In this document: positions 53,213 through 62,270 of the stretch, piece by piece
Layout of the letters: each line of letters opens with the position of its first letter
Numbering within the stretch: position 1 is the stretch's first letter
Assembly (NCBI GenBank): GCA_007693745.1
Contig: REDA01000011.1
Span: 1-64,000, forward strand
Length of the DNA: 64,000 bases
Source of the DNA: Balneolaceae bacterium
Lineage (GTDB): Bacteria > Bacteroidota > Rhodothermia > Balneolales > Balneolaceae
Direction: 5' to 3'
Made by a program: the position numbers and the translations under genes
Notes under the pieces: model-generated
Databases searched by the model: none
Told to the model about the DNA's origin: nothing
What the model saw: only the letters and a program-made list of their open reading frames with translations

Positions 53213-54241
53213 ATGTCCATCTACGATAAAGAGGCAATCCCCATCAGGGAATATATCACCGTTGAAACCCTTGTCCGTCAGCTTGAAGAGAGAATCCAGT
53301 TCAGATTAACACCCTGCACGGATATCACCACTTCAAAAAACAAACGAATCACCGAGGCAGACCTTCACAGGCCCGGTCTGGCACTTGCCGGGTATGTGGA
53401 TCTCTTTACGCATCAGAGGGTACAGGTGATAGGAAACACGGAGTGCAACTTCCTGGAGAACCTGACAAAAGAGGAATGTTACTCTACCTTTGACAGGATA
53501 CTTCAGTTTGATATTCCGGTGATTTTCCTGACTGACAATAACAGCCTCGATCCATCCGTATTGGAACTGGCCGGTAAAAGGGGGGTTCCCGTTTACCGCA
53601 CAGAAACAGAGACCACGAAGTTTATGTTTTTACTCCGCGACTTTCTGGAAGATTATTTTGCTGTACAGACGATGCTTCACGGTTCCATGGTAGATGTGTA
53701 CGGAATCGGAATACTCATCAGTGGTAAATCGGGTCTTGGTAAAAGTGAGGTGGCTCTGGATCTTCTTGAACGCGGCCACCGGCTGGTATCAGACGACGTG
53801 GTGATGCTCACCAAAAAATCCAATGTGCTTATTGCTTCCGCTACAGAAATGAATAAACATTTCATGGAGATCAGGGGGCTTGGAATTGTGGATGTGATGT
53901 CGATGTTCGGGATCAGGGCAGTGAGATATCAAAAACGGCTGGAAGTGGTGCTGGAATTATCTCTCTGGGAAGACGCAGCCAAAATCAACCGGACAGGCCT
54001 CGATCACGATACTGTAAAAATACTCGGCACAACCATCCCGCTGATTCACCTGCCGATTACTCCAGGTAAAAATATCACCGTAATTGCAGAGGTGATCGCG
54101 ATGAATTACCTTCTGAAACACTACGGTTACGACGCTGCCAAAGCGTTTCAGGCAAAAATCAAAAAGCATATCGCCAATAAAAAAAACCATACCGATATGC
54201 CGCGCAGAGCCATAGAGTATTTTGAAGGAGACTTTGAATAG
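53213..54241 (+). CDS. hprK: HPr kinase/phosphorylase
   Basis: Bifunctional enzyme that phosphorylates and dephosphorylates a Ser on HPr-like proteins, linking carbon status to metabolism. The 342 residues contain the N-terminal domain (about 1-140), then the P-loop GKSGLGKS (171-178), preceded by the conserved HGSMVDVYGIG (His156). SDD (Asp194-Asp195) and the signature EIRGLGIVDVMSMFG complete the family pattern. HPr itself is not encoded in the window. The gene is downstream of hpf but separated from it by a terminator. Confidence 0.96.
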   Translation: MSIYDKEAIPIREYITVETLVRQLEERIQFRLTPCTDITTSKNKRITEADLHRPGLALAGYVDLFTHQRVQVIGNTECNFLENLTKEECYSTFDRILQFDIPVIFLTDNNSLDPSVLELAGKRGVPVYRTETETTKFMFLLRDFLEDYFAVQTMLHGSMVDVYGIGILISGKSGLGKSEVALDLLERGHRLVSDDVVMLTKKSNVLIASATEMNKHFMEIRGLGIVDVMSMFGIRAVRYQKRLEVVLELSLWEDAAKINRTGLDHDTVKILGTTIPLIHLPITPGKNITVIAEVIAMNYLLKHYGYDAAKAFQAKIKKHIANKKNHTDMPRRAIEYFEGDFE

Positions 54242-54251
54242 AGAAAGAGAT

Positions 54252-54275
54252 GCTTTTTTTCTTTGGAAAAGAAGC
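54252..54275 (+). promoter_or_regulatory. Hairpin between hprK and M23 gene
   Basis: GCTTTTTTTC/GAAAAGAAGC (54252-54261, 54266-54275) can pair over 10 bp with one wobble and a TTTG loop, 11 bp after the hprK stop. No T-tract follows. Possibly a 3' end of hprK or an operator for the M23 gene. Confidence 0.4.
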
Positions 54276-54311
54276 AGTATCTTAACCTAACTGCGTACAT
54301 AAAATTAATGT

Positions 54312-55313
54312 ATGTCCAAAGCTAACAACCACTATTACTACGACGAAGAGCAGTGCCAGTTTGTACCTCTTGAGTACAATACCAGGAAAAAGCTTCTGAA
54401 TGCTCTCTCCTTCTGGTTGATTAATGGTCTGGTTCTTGCCATTGCCGGACTCGCTGTTCTTTCAAACATTGCCGGAACGCCGGCTGAAATTGCCCTGAAA
54501 GATGAGAACAGGGTGCTCATCGAGCAGTTACAGCGTACAGAATCTGCGATTTCCAAACTGGAAAAAAATCTCACTTCCATCGCAGAGATGGACAATCAGA
54601 TGTACCGTGTAATTTTAGGCATGGAACCCTTGTCTGACGACATTCGCGCTGCGGGAACAGGCGGTTCGGATCCCTACTCTCATTTTGATTTTTACAGCCT
54701 GGATGCTTCTGAAATCCTGAGGAACACGGCAGCCCGGATCGATCAGCTGGAACGGCGGATTGGTATCCAGAAGATCTCTTTTGAAGAGATTAAAAATTAC
54801 TACAACCTGAATCAGGAAAGATTAATCAATATGCCGGCGATCAGGCCGGTTAACGGACCCATTACCAGTGGCTTTGGAATGAGAAGACATCCCATTCTGC
54901 GCTATATGGCCATGCATGAAGGCGTTGATTTCAGAGCTGAAATCGGTACGGAAGTGTTTGCAACGGGTAATGGTACCATCCTTTTTGCCGGAAGAAACGG
55001 TGCCTACGGGATTTCACTTGAGATTGATCACGGATTTGGAATTGTGACCCGTTATGCCCATCTCTCCGCATTTGCATCCGGGATCTCTGTCGGTGATACT
55101 GTTGAAAGAGGTCAGATGATCGCTTATTCAGGGAACTCCGGAAGATCTTCAGGACCTCACCTGCACTATGAAGTGCTGGTCAACGGACGTGCTCAGGATC
55201 CGATTCATTTCATGATCGCTGACATCACCCCTGAGGAATATCTAATATTCAAAAGGGAGAATACCATTTCTAGTGAAACGGAGATCACACAGCTCCTGAT
55301 ATCTGCAGACTAA
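54312..55313 (+). CDS. M23 family metallopeptidase (membrane-anchored)
   Basis: A 333-residue protein with one membrane helix (about 30-52), then a coiled-coil-like region (about 60-110 and 130-170) and a C-terminal LytM domain. The zinc and catalytic residues are all canonical: His202/Asp206 (HEGVD), His250 (YAHLS) and H-L-H (283-285, GPHLHYE). It is likely a D,D-endopeptidase or an amidase activator facing the periplasm, like MepM/NlpD. It contrasts with the Cys-variant M23 protein at 39881. Confidence 0.95.
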   Translation: MSKANNHYYYDEEQCQFVPLEYNTRKKLLNALSFWLINGLVLAIAGLAVLSNIAGTPAEIALKDENRVLIEQLQRTESAISKLEKNLTSIAEMDNQMYRVILGMEPLSDDIRAAGTGGSDPYSHFDFYSLDASEILRNTAARIDQLERRIGIQKISFEEIKNYYNLNQERLINMPAIRPVNGPITSGFGMRRHPILRYMAMHEGVDFRAEIGTEVFATGNGTILFAGRNGAYGISLEIDHGFGIVTRYAHLSAFASGISVGDTVERGQMIAYSGNSGRSSGPHLHYEVLVNGRAQDPIHFMIADITPEEYLIFKRENTISSETEITQLLISAD

Positions 55314-55315
55314 CC

Positions 55316-55346
55316 ACTCTTTCCTGCGATCATAACAGGGAAGAGT
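55316..55346 (+). terminator. Stem-loop after M23 gene
   Basis: ACTCTTTCCTG/CAGGGAAGAGT (55316-55326, 55336-55346) forms an 11-bp stem with one G-T wobble and a 9-nt loop, 3 bp after the stop. No T-run follows, so it may be a factor-assisted terminator or 3'-end stabiliser. Confidence 0.5.
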
Positions 55347-55449
55347 CAGGTGCAATTCCAGCCCATCAGCTGACCACCTTGAAGTACTCCCCATTTGTTG
55401 GATCACTGATTAAGGATTCTTGGTTTGAATTTAAGCTGCACGGTGTAAT

Positions 55450-56142
55450 TCAGCTGCACTCGACCTTAAAACCCTGTTTTCGAACCGTGTGAATATACTT
55501 GAAATCTGTGTGCTCCCGGAGTTTCTTTCTTAAATAGCTGACGTAAACATTGATGAAGTTGGTTTGAGTATTGAAACCGATACCCCATACATTTTCAGCC
55601 AGTTCCTCTTGTGAAATTGCACGGCCTTTGTTCTTGATCAGATAAACAAGAAGGTTAAACTCACTGTTGGTCAGATCCACTTCTGAATTTCGAACCAACA
55701 CTTTGCGATGAATCATATCAATCCGAAGTTCATTACAGCGTATCTCAACATTTTCATCATTCCCTTTGGTACGGCGGATAATCGCTTCAACCCTCGCCAG
55801 AAGTTCCTCAATGCTGAAGGGTTTCGTGAGATAATCATCGGCACCGGCATTGAGATTTCTGACTTTAACATCAGTATCATGATCCGCTGAAAGGATCAGT
55901 ACAGGAGTTTTGATTCCCTGATCCCGGATCCCCTCACAAATATCATATCCATTACCATCGGGAAGCCGGAGATCGAGAATAATCAGATCATATTCCTGAG
56001 TGATGGCCTTCGTTTTTCCCTCTTTTGCCGTATCTGCTTCCTCAATCACTGCACCATGATGCTCCAAGGCCTTCTTAACAAGAAGGCGTATTGTTGGATC
56101 ATCTTCTACAGCCAGAATTCGGATATCATTAAATTTTCCCAT
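55450..56142 (-). CDS. OmpR-family response regulator
   Basis: Two-domain DNA-binding response regulator, 230 residues from the ATG at 56142 (MGKFNDIRILAVEDD); a start 12 bp upstream is less likely. The receiver domain has the acidic pair EDD, phospho-acceptor Asp57 (IILDLRLPDG), a conserved Ser in LILSADHD, and Lys in YLTKPF. The C-terminal winged helix (about 130-228) has VDLTNSEFNLLVYLIKNKG and NVYVSYLRKKL. No histidine kinase gene is adjacent, so it is an orphan in this window. It starts 12 bp after the hydrolase gene and is probably co-transcribed with it. Confidence 0.96.
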   Translation of the reverse strand: MGKFNDIRILAVEDDPTIRLLVKKALEHHGAVIEEADTAKEGKTKAITQEYDLIILDLRLPDGNGYDICEGIRDQGIKTPVLILSADHDTDVKVRNLNAGADDYLTKPFSIEELLARVEAIIRRTKGNDENVEIRCNELRIDMIHRKVLVRNSEVDLTNSEFNLLVYLIKNKGRAISQEELAENVWGIGFNTQTNFINVYVSYLRKKLREHTDFKYIHTVRKQGFKVECS

Positions 56143-56154
56143 GGCGGTAAACAT

Positions 56155-56919
56155 TTATCTGTTTAAGACATTCTTCAGGTCAACATATTCTTTATCCGGA
56201 CTTTTTTTATAGCCTCTGGATTTCATCCAGCTCCCGATTTCATCCAATACTACTGTGTTGAATTCGTGTCCCTGATTCAGTAATCTGAATTCCGAACGAA
56301 CTCCCCTGCTTTTTAACGTTTCAATTTCACGTCGCTGATTCTCAAACGATACCGTTTCGTCATCCCTTCCGTGAAGAGCGAGTACATCCATATGAGAGAG
56401 ATTTTTCCACCTCTCCTCACTCATCACCTCTGTTTTAATGCGTGCACCTGAAACAATCAGCTGGTTTACATGTTTCCATCGGGTCAATGCAAAATAACCG
56501 GCAAGATATCCACCCATTGAATACCCGATAACGCACATTTTTTCGACCTGAATAAATTTAATCAGATTATCAATAATCTCCTGAATAAACTCTGATGAGA
56601 GTTCAAGTGACTTAATAAACTGCTTTCTTCTGCCATCATACAAGTACCAAGCACGCCCCCAGTTTGAGACAGTTTTAGATAGTGAAGGGTCAAAGACCGG
56701 ATAGGGGCCCTGAATAAAAAGATGATAGGCTTCGAATGAAAAAAGCGGCTCACATTTTTTTTTGAATTTCTTCTCATTGCCACCAAAACCGTGCAGATAG
56801 AGAATCAGAGGCTTTTTTATCCCCTTTCTTCCCGATTCCATCAACGTATAGGGTACCTCAATTTTGAAAGATCTTTTACCGGAAGCCAGTACTTCCGGTG
56901 ATACTTTATCCTGCGTCAT
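56155..56919 (-). CDS. Alpha/beta hydrolase (carboxylesterase/phospholipase-like)
   Basis: An alpha/beta hydrolase of about 254 residues. The start at 56919 (MTQDKVSPEVL) is preferred because the longer frame to 57021 overlaps the truA terminator and adds no conserved sequence. It has the oxyanion region LILYLHGFGGNEKKFKK and the nucleophile elbow GYSMGG. The catalytic Asp lies in ALHGRDDETVSF and the His in LNQGHEF, a complete triad. It resembles the phospholipase/carboxylesterase (LysoPL) group; substrate is unknown. Confidence 0.88.
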   Translation of the reverse strand: MTQDKVSPEVLASGKRSFKIEVPYTLMESGRKGIKKPLILYLHGFGGNEKKFKKKCEPLFSFEAYHLFIQGPYPVFDPSLSKTVSNWGRAWYLYDGRRKQFIKSLELSSEFIQEIIDNLIKFIQVEKMCVIGYSMGGYLAGYFALTRWKHVNQLIVSGARIKTEVMSEERWKNLSHMDVLALHGRDDETVSFENQRREIETLKSRGVRSEFRLLNQGHEFNTVVLDEIGSWMKSRGYKKSPDKEYVDLKNVLNR

Positions 56920-57019
56920 ACAACGGGAAAATTTAAACTTCGTTTCTGACAAATTTTTATCACAGACCAGAAACATCTTTGGTGCTGAAGCCATCAGCAA
57001 CTGCTGATCAGGAGACCTC

Positions 57020-57043
57020 AAAAAACCCGGTTTCTGCGGGGTT
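57020..57043 (-). terminator. Intrinsic terminator after truA
   Basis: On the minus strand AACCC/GGGTT (57039-57043 pairing with 57024-57028), with one extra G-C pair inside, is followed by a T-run. Its stem overlaps the longer reading frame of the hydrolase gene, arguing for the shorter start at 56919. Confidence 0.65.
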
Positions 57044-57140
57044 AAATGAGTTTAATAATAGAATTATCTGTCTCTTACTGTTTTGTTAACAAAAGCTAAT
57101 ATAGATGATACTGATTAATTGAGAATAGTTAAGGAATAAA

Positions 57141-57875
57141 TTACAAATAATCTACTTTTTTTAAACATAGCCCATGAGGCGGCGCTGTGAAAATTTTCAG
57201 TCCGGATGAATCCCCCTCCATTGCAGCACGGAATGCGTCAAGAGATTCCTCCCCTGATGCAACCCGCAGCATGGTTCCCGCAAGTCTCCGCACCATCTGC
57301 CTTAAAAACCTGTTACCGCAAATCTGAAACCGGTAACCTGCCTCCCACTCATCCCAGGCAGAGTATGAGAGATCACAAACCGTTGTCTGATGGGCATCTT
57401 CCGAAGGAATGCAAAAGTGACGAAAATCGTGAACCCCCGCGAGCAGATCTGCACATTCGTTCAAGAGTACCGGATTAAAATTCCGGCCCGGATACCAGGC
57501 AACTCTTCGCAGAAGCGGCGAAGTGTGATTTAAAAGAAGGTATTCATAGGTTCTGGTTCCGGCATCGAAGCGGGCATGAAATTCCCGGCTCACTTTCTCA
57601 ATCTTTTTCAATGCCATATCTTCCGGCAACAGGCCTCTCATCGCACTCAAAACTCTTTCAGGATTCGGCTTGCCGGGCAGATCAGCATGGGCCGTCTGAT
57701 TCTCGGCGTGTACACCCGAATCCGTACGTCCCTGACCCACTACATCAATCGTGTCCTGATAAAACAGGGAGAGAGCTTTTTCCAATTCACCTTCTACTGT
57801 ACGCTGATCCGGCTGTTTTTGCCAGCCGTGAAAGTCAGTGCCATCATATTCTACTGTTAGTTTATATCTCTGCAT
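57141..57875 (-). CDS. truA: tRNA pseudouridine(38-40) synthase
   Basis: TruA isomerises uridines 38-40 of tRNA anticodon stems. The 244 residues carry the N-terminal EYDGTDFHGWQKQP, catalytic Asp52 in GQGRTDSGVHA, FHARFDAGTRTYEYLLLN, and FLRQMVRRLAGTML near the C-terminus, all diagnostic. It lies 15 bp after the DUF5683-like gene in the same direction, and a terminator follows about 100 bp downstream. Confidence 0.97.
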   Translation of the reverse strand: MQRYKLTVEYDGTDFHGWQKQPDQRTVEGELEKALSLFYQDTIDVVGQGRTDSGVHAENQTAHADLPGKPNPERVLSAMRGLLPEDMALKKIEKVSREFHARFDAGTRTYEYLLLNHTSPLLRRVAWYPGRNFNPVLLNECADLLAGVHDFRHFCIPSEDAHQTTVCDLSYSAWDEWEAGYRFQICGNRFLRQMVRRLAGTMLRVASGEESLDAFRAAMEGDSSGLKIFTAPPHGLCLKKVDYL

Positions 57876-57890
57876 GATCCGATTTTAACT

Positions 57891-58541
57891 TTAAAAATGC
57901 AGTGTAAGCTTTGCCAAAGCTCCCGCCTCTCCTGTCTCATTGATCAGAGGTTGAAATCTCACTTCTGCGGTTCTGCCGCTCTCTTTCGTTTGCCTGTATG
58001 CACTCAAGGCACTCGAAACCCTGTTGAGAGCCATCATACCGATCAGGGCAGGAATCTGATTGAGAAGGCGGTCACGATCCGACCTGAGCCTGTTGAACTG
58101 CTCCCGGTCCCTGCTGCTCTGCCACTGCCAGTTATTCTCATCTGTGGGTACAATAAGACGGTGCCAGTTCCTGCTTCTGAGCTGATACTCATTAAATTCC
58201 TCCAGAGAGTTAAACTGCCCTACAGCCAGCCGGAACGCTCTTCCCCTGGTTGTAAGATCAATTCCCGAACGGAGTCTTACAAGTGTCAGGTAGTTATCTT
58301 CCAGAGTGTGGCTTCTGATCCGGATTCCAACAAGAGCAGACAGAAGAAGTGCCTCTGAAACGAGATGTACGGCTCCCCTCTGGTTGGAGGCCTGCTGGGA
58401 ATAGAGGTGACCCCAGCCCGGCAGAATCATTGATCTGGCAAAAGCCTGAAGAGGCTCCGATGGTGACTGAGCCTGGATCACAATGCCCGGTAACAAAGAG
58501 AATAAAACGGTAAGAGGGATGATTTGCCTTAATCGCTTCAT
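57891..58541 (-). CDS. DUF5683-like membrane protein
   Basis: A 216-residue protein with a signal peptide or anchor (about 1-25, ending IQAQS). Its first conserved block, FARSMILPGWGHLYSQQ, resembles the PGWGQ motif of DUF5683/TM2-like proteins. A second hydrophobic segment (about 60-73) and a third around 165-175 suggest membrane association. It has no enzymatic motifs. It is co-directional with truA, and the pnp terminator separates it from pnp upstream. Function unknown. Confidence 0.72.
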   Translation of the reverse strand: MKRLRQIIPLTVLFSLLPGIVIQAQSPSEPLQAFARSMILPGWGHLYSQQASNQRGAVHLVSEALLLSALVGIRIRSHTLEDNYLTLVRLRSGIDLTTRGRAFRLAVGQFNSLEEFNEYQLRSRNWHRLIVPTDENNWQWQSSRDREQFNRLRSDRDRLLNQIPALIGMMALNRVSSALSAYRQTKESGRTAEVRFQPLINETGEAGALAKLTLHF

Positions 58542-58678
58542 ATGAATATTCTCATCGATTTTCTATTCAAAACGATACTGCTGCCAAAACCTCAGTCTGA
58601 AGAGCAGATCACAGCAGATCCGTCTCCTTTAAAATCGGATCAGAAACAAGAACAGACAAAAGTTTCAATAGTGAATAT

Positions 58679-58709
58679 AAAAAAAGCGGCTTCAAAAGTT
58701 GAAGCCGCT
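58679..58709 (-). terminator. Intrinsic terminator after pnp
   Basis: On the minus strand a perfect 9-bp stem AGCGGCTTC/GAAGCCGCT (58685-58693 and 58701-58709) with a 7-nt loop is followed by seven T, 30 bp after the pnp stop. Confidence 0.95.
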
Positions 58710-58739
58710 CTCTGTTACAGTGTGTAATTGAAGAAAAAA

Positions 58740-60854
58740 TTACTCCTCTTCTTTTGGCAGCAGTGCCTTTCTGGAAAGCCTTAATTTTCCGCCATGCTCT
58801 ACTTTCAGCAGCTTCACTTCAATTTCGTCACCAACAGCGATCACATCTTCAACGCGTTTTACATGACCATGTTCGAGTTCAGAAATGTGGAGTAAACCCT
58901 CTTTACCGGGTACAATCTCTACAAAAGCACCATACTCCTTAATCGCCTTCACAGTGCCTTTATACACGGTGCCCTCGTCCAGATCGCCCGCTATAGCCTG
59001 AATACGTTTTTTTGCATTCTCAGCTTTTTCGAGGCTGTCTGCAGAGATAGTGATCTGTCCTTTACCCTGTGCATCTTCTTCAATCCAGATTTCCGTATCG
59101 GTCTCTTTTTGAAGAGTCTGAATCACTTTGCCGCCCGGACCAATTACGGCACCGATATTGTCGCCGTCGATGGTCATGCGGATAAACTGAGGTGCAAAAG
59201 GAGAAAGTGTTTCTCTCGTTTCAGAAATGGTTTCTGCCATTTTATCGAGAATGTGAAGACGGCCGGTATGCGCCTGTTCAAGTGCTTTTTCAATCATTTC
59301 GAAACTGATCCCTTTCACCTTCATATCCATTTGTGTGGCGGTGATACCATCTGCGGTACCGGCTGTTTTGAAGTCCATGTCGCCCATGAAATCTTCCTCA
59401 CCCTGGATATCGGAGAGAACTACAGCATTATTTTCACCCAAAATCATTCCCATTGCAATTCCGGCAACAGGTTTTGGTATCGGCACACCGGCATCCATCA
59501 TTGCCAGGGATCCGCCACAAACGGAAGCCATGGAAGAAGAGCCGTTGGACTCGGTGATGTCTGATCTCACACGGATCACATAGCCAAAATCGTCAAAGTC
59601 GGGAAGAACCATTTTCAGCGCGCGCTCTGCAAGATGGCCATGCCCGATCTCACGGCGGCCGGGTCCTCTCATAAAGCCTGCTTCACCCACGCAGTACGGA
59701 GGGAAGTTGTAATGCAGCATAAAGGTTTGATCCCCCTCGTAAAAGAGTGTATCCACACTCTGAGCATCACGTTTGGTTCCCAGTGCCACAGAGATGAGAG
59801 CCTGTGTTTCTCCTCTCGAAAAGATCGCGGAACCGTGAACACGCGGGAGGTAGCCTACCTGTGTCCAGATCGGCCTGATCTCTTCAGGTGTACGGCCGTC
59901 AATTCGTTTTTTCTTCTCAAGAATCCTGTTTCTTACGGCATCCTTTACCAGATCACCGAAAATCGAAGAAATTTCGCTGCCTGCCTCTTCATACGCTTCA
60001 TCAGCGGTGATCGCCTCCTTAATTTCGGTCTTGAGATCCCGGAGTTTGCCGTTAAAATCTTCTTTACCGAGCCCCTCTTCAAGTATCTGGTCAATTTTAT
60101 TACCGGTAAGGGCTGCAACTTTCTCTTTCAGCTCTGTATTGCCTTCCGGTGCAGTAAATTCTCTTTTTTCAAGTCCGAATTCCTTTCTGAGCTCATCCTG
60201 AAATTCACAGAGCTTTACAATCGCCTTGTGTCCTTCCTTAACAGCATCCAGCATCTCTTTTTCGCTGATCTCCTTCATTTCACCTTCAATCATCAGCACG
60301 CTGTCTGCAGTACCTGCCACAATCATATCCATGTCACTCTTTTTGAGCTCATCGACTGTGGGGTTGATCACGAACTCTCCGTCAATCCGGCCAACTTTCA
60401 CCTGAGCCATCGGCCCGTCGAAAGGAATATCTGAAAGGTGAATCGAAGCGGAGGCGCCGAAACCGCCAAGCACATCGGCCTGGTTTTGACCGTCAGATGA
60501 GAAGACCTGGCAGATCACCTGTGTCTCGTTATAATATCCATACGGGAAGAGTGGCCGCAGGCTTCTGTCTATAAGCCTGCTTGCAAGTGTTTCTCCGTCA
60601 GAAGGCCGGCCTTCCCTTTTCATAAAGCCGCCCGGAAATTTACCCGCGGCTGTAAAACTCTCTCTTAAATCTACGACAAGCGGGAAAAAGTCCTGCCCCG
60701 GCTTGGATTCTTTAGCACTTACAACAGTACAGAGTACCATTGTATCACCCATTCTTACCATTACTGCACCATCCGCCAATTTGGCGATGCGACCGGTTTC
60801 TACCGATATTGTTTTACCCGGTGCAAATTCTACACTTCTGAAATCTTCTTTCAT
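58740..60854 (-). CDS. pnp: Polyribonucleotide nucleotidyltransferase (PNPase)
   Basis: Phosphorolytic 3'-5' exoribonuclease of the RNA-degradation machinery. The 704 residues have two RNase PH-like domains (about 1-215 and 310-540) joined by a helical domain. KH (IGAVIGPGGKVIQTLQKETD) and S1 (YGAFVEIVPGKEGLLHISELE) domains follow at the C-terminus. The active-site Asp residues lie in EEDFMGDMDFKTAGTADG. The length is typical. It follows rpsO, as in the classic rpsO-pnp arrangement, with a terminator between. Confidence 0.98.
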   Translation of the reverse strand: MKEDFRSVEFAPGKTISVETGRIAKLADGAVMVRMGDTMVLCTVVSAKESKPGQDFFPLVVDLRESFTAAGKFPGGFMKREGRPSDGETLASRLIDRSLRPLFPYGYYNETQVICQVFSSDGQNQADVLGGFGASASIHLSDIPFDGPMAQVKVGRIDGEFVINPTVDELKKSDMDMIVAGTADSVLMIEGEMKEISEKEMLDAVKEGHKAIVKLCEFQDELRKEFGLEKREFTAPEGNTELKEKVAALTGNKIDQILEEGLGKEDFNGKLRDLKTEIKEAITADEAYEEAGSEISSIFGDLVKDAVRNRILEKKKRIDGRTPEEIRPIWTQVGYLPRVHGSAIFSRGETQALISVALGTKRDAQSVDTLFYEGDQTFMLHYNFPPYCVGEAGFMRGPGRREIGHGHLAERALKMVLPDFDDFGYVIRVRSDITESNGSSSMASVCGGSLAMMDAGVPIPKPVAGIAMGMILGENNAVVLSDIQGEEDFMGDMDFKTAGTADGITATQMDMKVKGISFEMIEKALEQAHTGRLHILDKMAETISETRETLSPFAPQFIRMTIDGDNIGAVIGPGGKVIQTLQKETDTEIWIEEDAQGKGQITISADSLEKAENAKKRIQAIAGDLDEGTVYKGTVKAIKEYGAFVEIVPGKEGLLHISELEHGHVKRVEDVIAVGDEIEVKLLKVEHGGKLRLSRKALLPKEEE

Positions 60855-60946
60855 ATCTTTTTTTTCTGTCTTTTATTTCGTCAATTATCCTTTTATGGAA
60901 GCAAATCGAACAGCAACCCTTCCCGAATTGAAAAAGTGCTGAGGAT

Positions 60947-60976
60947 AAAAAAAAGGCACGTTGAATTTTCGTGCCT
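60947..60976 (-). terminator. Intrinsic terminator after rpsO
   Basis: On the minus strand AGGCACG/CGTGCCT (60954-60960 and 60970-60976) forms a 7-bp stem with a 9-nt loop and is followed by eight T. It lies between rpsO and pnp, so pnp may depend on read-through or its own promoter, as in enterobacteria. Confidence 0.92.
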
Positions 60977-60988
60977 CTGAGAGATGCT

Positions 60989-61258
60989 TTATTTACGAAT
61001 ACCCAGCTCCTTAATCAGAGAGCGGTATTTTTCAATATCTTTTTTCATCAGGTAGTTCAGCAATCTTCGCCTTTTACCTACCATCATCAGCAGACCCCTG
61101 CGGCTTGCATGGTCTTTTTTATTCTCCTTCAGATGCTCTGTCATATCCTTGATACGGGCTGTCATGATCGCAATCTGAGCTTCGGTTGAGCCGGAATTCG
61201 CTTCTGCTCCACCAAAATTGGAGATTATTTCTTTTTTCTGTTCTTTTGTTATACTCAT
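60989..61258 (-). CDS. rpsO: 30S ribosomal protein S15
   Basis: Primary 16S rRNA-binding protein of the 30S platform. The 89 residues show the family pattern: [51 protein letters not shown] and a C-terminal [12 protein letters not shown]. Its position between ribF and pnp is conserved in many bacteria. Confidence 0.99.
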   Translation of the reverse strand: MSITKEQKKEIISNFGGAEANSGSTEAQIAIMTARIKDMTEHLKENKKDHASRRGLLMMVGKRRRLLNYLMKKDIEKYRSLIKELGIRK

Positions 61259-61307
61259 GTTAATAATCGGTATTCTGTCAATTTAAATATAGCAAGTTAA
61301 AATAAGC

Positions 61308-62270
61308 TTATTCTACCTGTTTTGCAATATCAGGTCGAATCTTATTCAGGATTTCCAGTGAGTCGATGCGGTCACGTTCCAGCTGATTCACAAGCGCTTC
61401 TACTCCCTCAAATTTCATTTCATCTCTGATTCTCCCGGCAAACTGCACCTGAATCTCTCTTCCATAGAGATTTTGACTGAAATCAAAGATGTGTACTTCC
61501 AGCGAATAGCCGCTCTGTTCAAATGTGGGTCTGTCTCCGATGTTCATCATCGCCGGAAAGTACTCACCGTTTATCCTGGCCCACACTGCATAGACACCAT
61601 TCAGCGGTATCACCTTACTGGGGTGATGGGGTTGTAAATTGGCTGTGGGATATCCGATGGAAGCGCCTCGTTTATCCCCGTGTATCACGGTGCCGTTGAG
61701 AATATAGTTTCTCTGCAGAAAACTGGCGGCCAGCTGCATATTACCCATATTCATAATGGCTTTTCGGATGGCTGTGCTGCTCACTGTTTTCTCTTCAATT
61801 TCCTGTCTGGATATGACTCTGGAAGTAAAACCCAGTTCAAGCCCAAGTCTTTCCACGGTCTCTATGGTTCCCTGCCGGTCCCGGCCAAACTGATGATCAT
61901 ATCCGATCACAAATTCAGATACCCCGATTTTCTTCCATATCACATCTCTCACAAACTGCTCTGATGTGAGAAGTGAGAAATCTCTGTCGAATGGAATCAC
62001 CACAACCAGTTCCACTCCCAGGTCGGTCAGTATTTCAGCCCGTTCTCGTGCGGATGTAAGCATTCGGATTCCTGCAGTTCCGGGATTGATAATGTCTCTG
62101 GGATGGGGATCAAATGTCACAATAACGCTTCTTGCCTTTCTCTGCTGTGCCCGACGCAGAACCTGATGGATCAGTGCGCGGTGTCCCGCATGCACCCCGT
62201 CGAATGTTCCGACAGTCAGTACCGTGTTTTCATCTCTTTCTATTTCATCCAGCCAGATCATTTCTATCAC
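61308..62270 (-). CDS. ribF: Bifunctional riboflavin kinase/FAD synthetase
   Basis: Converts riboflavin to FMN and FAD. The 320 residues have an N-terminal adenylyltransferase domain with TVGTFDGVHAGHRALI (HxGH) and SSTAIRKAI. The C-terminal riboflavin kinase domain carries GTVIHGDKRGASIGYPTANL, NGVYAVWARING and the FDFSQNLYGREI motif. The start overlaps truB by 26 bp; Met4 at 62261 is an alternative. It lies between truB and rpsO. Confidence 0.97.
   Translation of the reverse strand: MIEMIWLDEIERDENTVLTVGTFDGVHAGHRALIHQVLRRAQQRKARSVIVTFDPHPRDIINPGTAGIRMLTSARERAEILTDLGVELVVVIPFDRDFSLLTSEQFVRDVIWKKIGVSEFVIGYDHQFGRDRQGTIETVERLGLELGFTSRVISRQEIEEKTVSSTAIRKAIMNMGNMQLAASFLQRNYILNGTVIHGDKRGASIGYPTANLQPHHPSKVIPLNGVYAVWARINGEYFPAMMNIGDRPTFEQSGYSLEVHIFDFSQNLYGREIQVQFAGRIRDEMKFEGVEALVNQLERDRIDSLEILNKIRPDIAKQVE

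Noticed and set aside
58542-58727. 61-codon plus-strand frame between the DUF5683-like gene and pnp
   Set aside because: Its 3' half is the perfect stem and A-run of the pnp terminator read on the opposite strand, so it is not coding.
59634-60434. 266-codon plus-strand frame
   Set aside because: Shadow of pnp on the opposite strand.
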